64,000 nucleotides of DNA from Saccharopolyspora gloriosae (GTDB lineage: Bacteria > Actinomycetota > Actinomycetes > Mycobacteriales > Pseudonocardiaceae), in contig NZ_JACHIV010000001.1 in NCBI RefSeq assembly GCF_014203325.1, positions 869,501 to 933,500 of the forward strand, read 5' to 3'. Shown here piece by piece: positions 56,811 to 64,000 of this stretch. Under the pieces are notes generated by a model, which did not search any database, was not told the DNA's origin, and saw nothing but the letters and a program-made list of their open reading frames with translations. The stretch's first letter is position 1. Each line of letters begins with the position of its first letter. The position numbers were made by a program, and so were the translations under genes.

Positions 56811-56836
56811 GAGCCGATCTCGATCAAGATCGGCTC
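56811..56836. terminator. Hairpin downstream of tRNA-Arg
   Basis: GAGCCGATCT and AGATCGGCTC form a perfect 10-bp stem with a 6-base loop, 24 bases after the tRNA. There is no T-run after it, but T5 precedes it. Confidence 0.55.
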
Positions 56837-57247
56837 TGACCTTACCCCCACTCCGCGCGGTAGTCGCACGGAGTGCGGCGGCAGCCGGATCGACGTGCGC
56901 CTCGCGGGGAAGGCGTAGGGTCGGGGTACCGGAGGCGATCGGCTGCCGGTGACCGCGAGTGCCGCCGCAGGCGCCCCGCGGTCGTCCCGATCGACATCGC
57001 GCCGGAACCGCCGAGATGATCTCGGCCTCGTCGAATCCACACTGCACTCGTGCCTCCGCGATCGCGGACGGCGCCGCAGTGCCCGGTCTCCCTCCGGTGC
57101 CGAAGACGGGGCCGACGTCCGGCACGAACGCACTTCCAGAGCTGCGGAGCGGTGGAAGGCCGACCGAGCCGCGCAGCGAGCGTCCGCCGAGCGGACGTGA
57201 TCGCGCACCCGCCGCAGCCGATTCACCTGACGCATGAGGAGATTTCG
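56837..57247. other. Intergenic region with no recognised gene
   Basis: About 410 bases between the tRNA-Arg terminator and a small ORF. Open frames here are arginine- and alanine-rich, without ribosome sites or family-like segments. I see no gene, only a probable promoter region for the small ORF at 57248. Confidence 0.5.
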
Positions 57248-57415
57248 ATGAACACGCACACCCAGCAGTGGTCCACCGACGTCGTCGTGGAGCCCGCGGT
57301 GTTCAGCCACCCCGAGGACCAGCAGCCCGCCCCGCGCCCGGAGGCGGGTGGGCGGACCGACCTCCGCTCGCGCGACATCCGGTTCTCGGAGCAGCCGGCC
57401 ACCGCGGGGCGGTGA
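57248..57415 (+). CDS. Small hypothetical peptide
   Basis: A 55-residue ORF with a good GAGGAG site six bases before its ATG. It reads MNTHTQQWSTDVVVEPAV, then a Pro/Gln/Arg-rich middle, and ends RFSEQPATAGR. It has no cysteine, no hydrophobic segment and no recognised domain. The ribosome site and the non-random N-terminal half argue for a real gene; a role as a leader or modified peptide precursor is only a thought, since no modifying enzyme is adjacent. Confidence 0.5.
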   Translation: MNTHTQQWSTDVVVEPAVFSHPEDQQPAPRPEAGGRTDLRSRDIRFSEQPATAGR

Positions 57416-57544
57416 GCGCGCCGCCCGATCCGCGGCGGACCTCGCGTGGCGTCTCCGCCGGTCATCTCCGGCCCCGTGCCGCTGCCACCGTTGTGATGTC
57501 CGACCCGAAACCGCAGGTCAGAGTCCGGAAGTTAGGCTCGTTGC

Positions 57545-59578
57545 GTGGCTTCTGAGACCGTTACGCCCGACCCGCGCACCAGGTCCACCACCGTCGGGAT
57601 CTTGGTCGTCACGGCCGGGATCCTCGCCGCGGTGGTGGCCGCGGCACTCACCGCGATGTCGGCGAGCGACTCCTACGCCGCCTACGGACTGCCCGATCCG
57701 GGAACGGTCACCAGCCTCGGGCTGCCGGTCGTCCGGGTGCTCGCCGAGGCCGGTGCGGTCGTGTGCATCGGCTCGTTGCTGCTGGCGGCGTTCGGCATCC
57801 CCGCGCGGCGCTCCGGACCACTGCTCGCCGACGGCTACGCCGCGGTGCGCACCGCCGGCTGGGCCGCGGCGGTGTGGTGCGCCGGTGCCTTGCTGCTCGT
57901 CCCGTTCACCGCCGCCGACGCGACCGGCCGCCCGATCCACGAGGTGCTCAGCGCCGAGGTGCTGTTCGGGCTCGTCGACGCGCTGGAAGAGGCCAAGGCG
58001 TGGCTGCTGACCGCGGGGATCGCGCTGGTGCTCGCCGTGGGCTGCCGGGTCGTGCTGTCCTGGGGCTGGACGGTCGTGCTGTTCGCGATCTCGCTGCTCG
58101 GGCTGTTCCCGGTGATCGCCACCGGCCACTCCGCCAGCGGCGGCGCCCACGACATCGCCACGAACAGCCTGCTGTTCCACCTGTTCTCGGCCACGTTGTG
58201 GGTCGGGGGGCTGGTGGCGCTGCTGGCGCACCTGGCGCGCGGCGGCGCGCACGCCGGGCTGGTGGCGCGGCGGTTCTCCCGGATCGCGCTGGTGTGCTGG
58301 ATCGTCATGGCCGTCTCCGGCGTCCTCAACTCCTTCGTGCGGGTTCCGCCGGACCAGCTGGTCACGACGACCTACGGGCTGCTGGTCCTGGTCAAGATCG
58401 TGCTGCTGGCCGTGCTCGGCGTCATCGCCTACTTCCAGCGGGAGCGGGCGGTGCGGCGCGTCGAGGAGGGCGCGGACACCCTGCTGCGCCTGGGCGCGAT
58501 CGAAGTGCTGACCATGTTCGCGACGATCGGGGTGGCCGTCGCGCTCGGCCGCACCCCGCCGCCCGCGGAGCTGGGCGCGGTCCCGGACCGCACGGAGCTG
58601 CTGATCGGCTATCCGCTGGACGGGGCTCCGACGGCGCTGAAGCTGTTCTTCGACGGCCGGTTCGACCTGGTCTACGGCACCGCGTCGCTCGTGCTGGCCG
58701 GGCTGTACCTCTACGGCGTGCGCGTGCTGCGCCGCCGCGGCGACCGGTGGCCGGTGGGCCGCACCGCGGCCTGGCTGCTCGGCTGCGCGAGCATCCTGTT
58801 CGCCACGTCCTCGGGCATGGGCCGCTACGCGCCGGCGATGTTCAGCGTGCACATGGGCCAGCACATGATCCTGTCCATGCTCGCGCCGGTGCTGCTGGTG
58901 CTGGCGGGGCCGACGTCGCTCGCGCTGCGGGCGCTCAAGCCCGCGGGGAAGGGCGAACCGCCCGGCGCCAGGGAGTGGCTGCTGGCGTTCCTGCACTCAC
59001 CGCTGACCCGGTGGCTGACGAATCCGTTCGTGGCGCTGGCGCTGTTCGTCGGCTCGTTCTGGGCGCTGTACTTCTCCGGGCTGTTCGACGCGGCGCTGCC
59101 GGAGCACTGGGCGCACCTGCTGATGAACGCGCACTTCCTGCTGGCGGGTTACGTCTTCTACTGGCCGGTGATCGGCATCGATCCCGCGCCGCGGCCGTTG
59201 CCGTCGCTGGCGAAGGTGGGGCTGGTGTTCGCCTCGATGCCGTTCCACGCGTTCTTCGGCATCACCTTGATGATGTCCAAGAACGTGATCGGCTCGGACT
59301 TCTACCGTGGCCTGTCGCTGCCGTGGGCGCCGGATCTGCTGGCGGACCAGAACCTGGGCGGCGGGCTCGCGTGGGCGTCGGGGGAGGTGCCGCTGGTGGT
59401 GGTGATGCTGGCGCTGCTGATCCAGTGGTCGCGCGCCGATGATCGGGAGGCCCGGCGCTACGACCGCAGGGCCGCCGCCGACGGGGACGCGGATCTGGTC
59501 GCCTACAACGAGATGCTGCGGCGGCTCTCCGGTGGTGATGCCGCCGGTTCGGGCTCGCAATCTCGTTCCGATGGGTGA
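57545..59578 (+). CDS. CopD-CtaG fusion membrane protein (copper/cytochrome oxidase assembly)
   Basis: A 677-residue protein with about 15 helices. The N-terminal half resembles CopD: the central GHSASGGAHDIATNSLLFHLFSATLWVGGL carries His residues likely to bind copper. The C-terminal half is caa3_Cta[42 protein letters not shown] and FASMPFHAFFGITLMM, with a line of His and Met residues. The fusion occurs in many actinobacteria. It probably takes up copper and helps build the CuB or CuA centre of cytochrome oxidase, in line with ctaB at 36384. The start is GTG 57545. Confidence 0.9.
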   Translation: MASETVTPDPRTRSTTVGILVVTAGILAAVVAAALTAMSASDSYAAYGLPDPGTVTSLGLPVVRVLAEAGAVVCIGSLLLAAFGIPARRSGPLLADGYAAVRTAGWAAAVWCAGALLLVPFTAADATGRPIHEVLSAEVLFGLVDALEEAKAWLLTAGIALVLAVGCRVVLSWGWTVVLFAISLLGLFPVIATGHSASGGAHDIATNSLLFHLFSATLWVGGLVALLAHLARGGAHAGLVARRFSRIALVCWIVMAVSGVLNSFVRVPPDQLVTTTYGLLVLVKIVLLAVLGVIAYFQRERAVRRVEEGADTLLRLGAIEVLTMFATIGVAVALGRTPPPAELGAVPDRTELLIGYPLDGAPTALKLFFDGRFDLVYGTASLVLAGLYLYGVRVLRRRGDRWPVGRTAAWLLGCASILFATSSGMGRYAPAMFSVHMGQHMILSMLAPVLLVLAGPTSLALRALKPAGKGEPPGAREWLLAFLHSPLTRWLTNPFVALALFVGSFWALYFSGLFDAALPEHWAHLLMNAHFLLAGYVFYWPVIGIDPAPRPLPSLAKVGLVFASMPFHAFFGITLMMSKNVIGSDFYRGLSLPWAPDLLADQNLGGGLAWASGEVPLVVVMLALLIQWSRADDREARRYDRRAAADGDADLVAYNEMLRRLSGGDAAGSGSQSRSDG

Positions 59579-59736
59579 CCCACGAAGGTGGAATCAGCCT
59601 CGATCTCGGGTGCGGTTGTCCACAGGCGCTCGATCTGTGCACAGATCGTGAAATCGGGGTAGCGCGGCGTGATCGCCGCGGCGCACTCTGGAATCGGGCC
59701 GAGGGACGGCTCCGATGCTCCGAAGGGTGGGCCGTG

Positions 59737-60174
59737 ATGTTCGAGACGACCGTGGCAGTGGTGGGGACCGTGCTCACCGAGCCGAAGATCCGGGAGACCT
59801 CCCGCGGCGAGCGGGTCGTCAGCTTCCGGCTGGCGGGCAATTCCCGGCGCTACGACAAGGAAGCCGAGAGGTGGGTGGACGGCGACCGCCTGGTGGTCAC
59901 CGTCAACTGCTGGCGCAGGGTGGCCGACGGGGTGATCGGAGTGGTGGGCAAGACCACGCCGGTGCTCGTGTCCGGGCGGCTGCACACCCGCGAGTACGAG
60001 TCGGCCGCCGGGTGGCGCACCGCCGTCGAGGTGGAGGCCGCGGCCGTGGGACTGGATCTGGCGCGGGGCAACCGTTTTCCCGGATCAGCCGATCGGCTCG
60101 CCGCCGAGCTCGACGCCGTCCAGGGCGAATCCGGCGTCGACCGGCCGCGGCCCGCGGCGGCCAGGGGCGGGTGA
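59737..60174 (+). CDS. Single-stranded DNA-binding protein-like (OB fold)
   Basis: A 145-residue protein with an SSB-type OB fold: MFETTVAVVGTVLTEPKIRE, then ERVVSFRLAGNSRRYDKEAERWVDGDRLVVTVNCWRR and LVSGRLHTREYESAAGW. It lacks the acidic DDDIPF-type C-terminal tip that recruits replication partners, so it is probably an accessory paralogue of the main SSB. ATG 59737 is used, and GTG 59734 is equally possible. It precedes ettA by 128 bases on the same strand. Confidence 0.9.
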   Translation: MFETTVAVVGTVLTEPKIRETSRGERVVSFRLAGNSRRYDKEAERWVDGDRLVVTVNCWRRVADGVIGVVGKTTPVLVSGRLHTREYESAAGWRTAVEVEAAAVGLDLARGNRFPGSADRLAAELDAVQGESGVDRPRPAAARGG

Positions 60175-60302
60175 CCTGCGGGGGTGCGGGGCGGTCCGGT
60201 GACCAGCGGTGGAGCCGGGCGAGCACGGGACGTGCGCTGCCGGTGGAGCGGCAACCGACGGCGGTGCACGGGCCGACACGGGTCGCAACTACGATTCAGG
60301 GC

Positions 60303-61979
60303 ATGGCCGAGTTCATTTACACCATGAAGAAGGTGCGGAAGGCGCACGGGGACAAGGTCATCCTCGAGGATGCGACCATCCAGTTCCTCCCCGGTGCCAA
60401 GATCGGCGTCGTTGGCCCGAACGGCGCCGGCAAGTCGACCGTGCTCAAGATCATGGCGGGACTCGAACACCCGAACAACGGTGAAGCGTTCCTCTCGCCC
60501 GGTTACACCGTCGGCATCATGCAGCAGGAGCCTCCGCTCAACGAAGACAAGACCGTCCTCGGCAACGTCGAGGAAGGCGTCGGCGAGATCATGGAGAAGC
60601 TGCACCGCTTCAACGCGATCGCCGAGCAGCTCGCCACGGACTACACCGACGAGCTGATGGAAGAGATGGGCAAGCTCCAGGAGGACCTCGACCACGCGGA
60701 CGCGTGGGAGATCGACTCCCAGCTCGAACAGGCGATGGACGCGCTGCGCTGCCCGCCGCCGGACGCGGCGGTCACCCAGCTCTCCGGCGGTGAGCGCCGC
60801 CGGGTCGCGCTGTGCAAGCTGCTGCTGAGCAAGCCCGATCTGCTGCTGCTGGACGAGCCGACGAACCACCTGGACGCCGAGAGCGTGCTGTGGCTCGAGC
60901 AGTTCCTGGCGACCTACCCGGGCGCCGTCCTCGCCGTGACGCACGACAGGTACTTCCTGGACAACGTCGCGGGCTGGATCCTGGAGCTCGACCGCGGGCG
61001 CACCTTCCCCTACGAGGGCAACTACTCCACGTACCTGGAGAAGAAGCAAGAGCGGCTCGCCGTGCAGGGCAAGCGCGACCAGAAGCTCCAGCGCCGCCTC
61101 AAGGACGAGCTGGAGTGGGTCCGCTCCAACGCCAAGGCCCGCCAGACCAAGTCGCGCTCCCGGCTGGAGCGCTACGAGGAGATGGCGGCCGAGGCGGAGA
61201 AGACTCGCAAGCTCGACTTCGAGGAGATCCAGATCCCGCCGGGCCCGCGACTGGGCAACCAGGTCGTGGAGGTGGAGAACCTCAAGAAGGGCTTCGGCGA
61301 CAACCTGCTCATCGACGGTCTGTCGTTCGACCTGCCGCGCAACGGCATCGTCGGCGTCATCGGTCCGAACGGCGTCGGCAAGACGACGCTGTTCAAGACC
61401 ATCGTCGGCCTGGAGCAGCCGGACGCGGGCACCGTCAAGGTCGGCGACACCGTTCGGCTGTCGTACGTCGACCAGAACCGGTCCAACATCGACCCGAAGA
61501 AGAACGTGTGGGAGGTGGTCTCCGACGGTCTCGACTACATCCAGGTCGGCCAGGTCGAGATGCCGTCCCGCGCGTACGTCAGCGCGTTCGGCTTCAAGGG
61601 CCCGGACCAGCAGAAGCCGGCGGGCGTGCTCTCCGGCGGTGAGCGCAACCGGCTGAACCTCGCCCTGACCCTCAAAGAGGGCGGCAACCTGATCCTGCTG
61701 GACGAGCCGACGAACGACCTCGACGTCGAAACGCTGGGCTCGCTGGAGAACGCGCTCGAACAGTTCCCCGGCTGCGCCGTGGTGATCTCGCACGACAGGT
61801 GGTTCCTGGACCGCGTCGCGACGCACATCCTGGCCTGGGAAGGCGACGACGAGAACCCGGCCAAGTGGTACTGGTTCGAGGGCAACTTCGAGGGCTACGA
61901 GAAGAACAAGATCGACAGACTGGGGCAGGAAGCCGCCCGTCCGCATCGTGTCACCCACCGGAAGTTGACCCGGGGCTGA
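60303..61979 (+). CDS. ettA: ABC-F ATPase, energy-dependent translational throttle protein
   Basis: A 558-residue ribosome-binding ABC-F protein that gates early elongation according to ATP/ADP. It has two ABC domains: GPNGAGKST, LSGGERRRVALC and LLLDEPTNHLD in the first, GPNGVGKTT, LSGGERNRLNLA and LLDEPTNDLD in the second. An arm insertion (about 95-135) lies in the first domain, and the linker QRRLKDELEWVRSNAKARQTKSRSR follows it. The ATG has no clear ribosome site. No membrane helices are present, as expected for ABC-F. Confidence 0.96.
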   Translation: MAEFIYTMKKVRKAHGDKVILEDATIQFLPGAKIGVVGPNGAGKSTVLKIMAGLEHPNNGEAFLSPGYTVGIMQQEPPLNEDKTVLGNVEEGVGEIMEKLHRFNAIAEQLATDYTDELMEEMGKLQEDLDHADAWEIDSQLEQAMDALRCPPPDAAVTQLSGGERRRVALCKLLLSKPDLLLLDEPTNHLDAESVLWLEQFLATYPGAVLAVTHDRYFLDNVAGWILELDRGRTFPYEGNYSTYLEKKQERLAVQGKRDQKLQRRLKDELEWVRSNAKARQTKSRSRLERYEEMAAEAEKTRKLDFEEIQIPPGPRLGNQVVEVENLKKGFGDNLLIDGLSFDLPRNGIVGVIGPNGVGKTTLFKTIVGLEQPDAGTVKVGDTVRLSYVDQNRSNIDPKKNVWEVVSDGLDYIQVGQVEMPSRAYVSAFGFKGPDQQKPAGVLSGGERNRLNLALTLKEGGNLILLDEPTNDLDVETLGSLENALEQFPGCAVVISHDRWFLDRVATHILAWEGDDENPAKWYWFEGNFEGYEKNKIDRLGQEAARPHRVTHRKLTRG

Positions 61980-61997
61980 TCCTGGCGGGGAGGCGTC

Positions 61998-64000
61998 TTG
62001 GCCAGCGTGCACGGAGCTCAACCGGGCGGTGCGCAAGAGTTGTTCGAACCCGCTTGGCAGATGCGTTGGCGGGTTCCCGAGCTTGCCCTGATGCTCGGCG
62101 ATCAAGCCGTGGCACAGGCCAGACGTGTCGGAGATCGTTCGCTGCGGCTCCGTGCCGAGGCGGTGGCGCTGTTCGCGTCCAACCGCCTCGGGCACGGCGT
62201 CGCGGTGACCAACCGGGCCATCACGGCGGTGCGCGACGCGGAGCGCGCGGGTGATCATGAGATCGCCGCGGAGCTGCGCGTCGAACTAGCCTGCTGCGCG
62301 CGTACCGCCGGTGGGCACGAGGTCGCGCTGCGCGTGTTGCAGCCGGTGCTCGAGCGCGAGCGGATCGAGCCGTCGCTGCGCGCGCACGCACTGCTGGAGC
62401 TCGCGGCGGCCCTACCGGGCAAGCAGCGGGAAGCGGAACGCTCCGAGGCGCTCGACGAGGCCGATCGGCTCTACGCCGCCGCCACCGAGCTGAACCGGGA
62501 CACCAGCAGGCTGCTGCTGGCGCGGGTGCGCACGGCACGGGCCGGGCACCTGCGGCGCAACGGGGACTTCGAACAGGCCGCTCGCGCGGCCGAGGCGGGT
62601 CTGGCCCTGCTGGACCGGCTCGGAGATCCCGCCGCGGAGAGCGGTGAGATCCGGGCGCGCCTGGTGCTGGAGCGGGTGCACTCGCTGCTGGACCTCGGTC
62701 GTCGCGTCGAGGCCGTCGAAGCCGCCTTCCCGGTGATCCGCACGCCCGTCCGGGCTGCGGCGGCCGGGCCGTCGGGGTGGCTGCGGCTGGCGTTGGCGAC
62801 CCGCGTGCACCTGCCCTCCGGCGAGCTCGCCGCGGCGGTCAGGTTGCTCAACGACGCGGCGGCCAACGCCGAACGGCACAAGCTGGACTGCCTGCTCGCC
62901 GAATCGCTGAGCATGTCCTCGCAGACCCACGAGCGGGCCGAGGAGTACGTCGAGGCCCTGGCCATGCTGCGACGCGCGTACGCCGCCGACCGGCGGTGGC
63001 GTACCGCGGTGCACTCGGCGCGGGTCCGGCTGCTGGAGGAGTTCCCGGCGCTGGCGACCGCGAACCCGGCAGCGCAGGGCACCGCGGCGCGGCCCGCCGA
63101 GCCCGCGGAACCCGTCGTGCCCGCCGCCGAAGCGGGCGCCGGGCAGGCCGCCGAAGCGGTCGCCGAACCCGCGCCGGAACGCCCCCGGCGAGCGCGTGCC
63201 GCCGCCGAGCCCGTCAACGAGACCACCGCGCACGACTCGGACGGTGCGGGAACGCACGGCACCGACGTCCCCGCACCGCGGCAGACCGCCGGGCGCCGCC
63301 GCGCTGACGGCACCGGTCGCCCGCAGCGCCTCGCGGACCCCGAACCGCAGGCCTTCCCCGCCTCGGCCGCACCGCCGGAGACCTCCTGGCCGGAGCCCGA
63401 GCCGGAACCCGAACCCGAAGCGCGCACCGAGCAGCAGTCCCCGTCGGGCGACCCGCTCGACGAGTACCGCAAGCCGGGGGAGAGCAGCGTGCGCGACGCC
63501 GCGCGCAGGCTGATGGACACGCTCACCAGCCGCGTGGCCGACGACCGCAGGCCGCACTCGGACACCGCGGACCAGGACCGGCCCACCCCGGCGTCGGAGA
63601 CCGCGGGCACCGCGATGCCCGAGCCCCGCGCGCCGGAACCCGCCGCGCCGACCGCGGGCGCCGCGGGCTCCGGCGGCAAGCGCCGCGCGCCGGAACCGGA
63701 ACCGCCCGCCGCGGAAGGCCGTCACGGCGGCGTCGACGTGCCCGTCGGGCGCGTCACCGCCGCGCCGTTCGGCGAAGGGTTCCCGGTCTACGACTTCGGG
63801 TCCGGTGGCGCGGCCGACCGGGGCGCCGAGAGCAGCGCCGAGGACTTCCCGGAGTTCCGCACCCGGGGAGCGCGCCGCGAGGAACCCGTCGCCGACGAGC
63901 AGCCCGCCGACATGGGCGCCCCTTGGGATCGGAGCCCGGCCGCCGAGCCGGTCGCGCCGCCGGACGTGACCGCGATCATGCCGGTGATCTCCATCCCGGA
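61998..64000 (+). CDS. TPR-like helical protein with long disordered tail, partial
   Basis: About 667 residues are in the window and the gene continues past the right edge. Residues 1-350 are repeated helical pairs rich in Ala, Leu and Arg (for example LRLRAEAVALFASNRLGHGVA and EQAARAAEAGLALLDRLGD) in tetratricopeptide style. From about 355 onward the sequence is Pro/Glu/Ala-rich and disordered, with a short ordered-looking island, DPLDEYRKPGESSVRDAARRLMDTLTSR. The TTG at 61998 is preferred for its GGGGAGG site; GTG 62007 and ATG 62061 are alternatives. It starts 18 bases after ettA. I do not recognise the family. Confidence 0.75.
   Translation, partial: MASVHGAQPGGAQELFEPAWQMRWRVPELALMLGDQAVAQARRVGDRSLRLRAEAVALFASNRLGHGVAVTNRAITAVRDAERAGDHEIAAELRVELACCARTAGGHEVALRVLQPVLERERIEPSLRAHALLELAAALPGKQREAERSEALDEADRLYAAATELNRDTSRLLLARVRTARAGHLRRNGDFEQAARAAEAGLALLDRLGDPAAESGEIRARLVLERVHSLLDLGRRVEAVEAAFPVIRTPVRAAAAGPSGWLRLALATRVHLPSGELAAAVRLLNDAAANAERHKLDCLLAESLSMSSQTHERAEEYVEALAMLRRAYAADRRWRTAVHSARVRLLEEFPALATANPAAQGTAARPAEPAEPVVPAAEAGAGQAAEAVAEPAPERPRRARAAAEPVNETTAHDSDGAGTHGTDVPAPRQTAGRRRADGTGRPQRLADPEPQAFPASAAPPETSWPEPEPEPEPEARTEQQSPSGDPLDEYRKPGESSVRDAARRLMDTLTSRVADDRRPHSDTADQDRPTPASETAGTAMPEPRAPEPAAPTAGAAGSGGKRRAPEPEPPAAEGRHGGVDVPVGRVTAAPFGEGFPVYDFGSGGAADRGAESSAEDFPEFRTRGARREEPVADEQPADMGAPWDRSPAAEPVAPPDVTAIMPVISIP

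Overview
The window is very GC-rich, densely coded DNA of an actinomycete. Wobble positions are almost all G or C, GTG and TTG starts are common, and ATGA stop/start overlaps link operon genes. Enzyme families (an Orn-type exonuclease, EttA, mycothiol-linked isomerase family, DivIVA-like protein), IdeR/DmdR-type iron boxes and the mix of regulators fit the Pseudonocardiales, for example a Saccharopolyspora-like organism. The genus is an inference, not something the sequence proves. The region reads as chromosome: three tRNA genes, housekeeping genes, two riboswitches, and no integrase, transposase or phage gene.

Layout. 1-3375 (minus): a three-gene molybdenum hydroxylase operon (2Fe-2S, FAD and Mo subunits, the last cut by the window edge). 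3839-5825: an MHS-type MFS transporter and a DUF1772 membrane protein. 5885-8421: tRNA-Lys, an L,D-transpeptidase lipoprotein, tRNA-His and oligoribonuclease. 8481-12732: an acyl-CoA ligase and several small or unknown proteins, including a lipoyl-like domain without its lysine. 12800-14460: a TPP riboswitch with thiD and tenA. 14754-17731: a polysaccharide pyruvyl transferase family protein and a DivIVA-like coiled-coil protein. 17868-20824: a divergent polar amino-acid ABC transporter. 21176-34167: a hydroxamate siderophore locus with an acyltransferase, a two-module NRPS, MbtH, an MFS exporter, a siderophore-interacting reductase and an ornithine/lysine N-hydroxylase, carrying three iron boxes. 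34766-37322: an LLM flavin enzyme, a DUF3817 protein and heme O synthase. 37626-41095 (minus): a five-gene operon of GT2, DUF2064 protein, methyltransferase, membrane-anchored molybdopterin oxidoreductase and membrane protein. 41301-43034: a two-component system. 43045-55272: regulators with their enzyme targets (Crp, two TetR, MarR, an epoxide-hydrolase-like enzyme, two SDRs, an OYE-like enzyme), a PycTM-like membrane protein, and metE under a cobalamin riboswitch. 55818-64000: a secreted Ca-binding-motif protein, tRNA-Arg, a CopD-CtaG fusion, an SSB-like protein, EttA and a truncated TPR-like gene.

The most unusual element is a family of 49-bp near-palindromic intergenic repeats. I found 23 copies in six clusters between 20849 and 48899. 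Each copy is a long inverted repeat whose two arms each contain a smaller palindrome, GAACGGnCCGTTC. Every cluster begins or ends just beyond the stop codon of a gene, and three clusters bracket and subdivide the siderophore locus. The clusters look locally amplified. They are the best candidate here for something undescribed: a 3'-UTR/terminator element, a protein-binding array, or a REP/MITE-like element.
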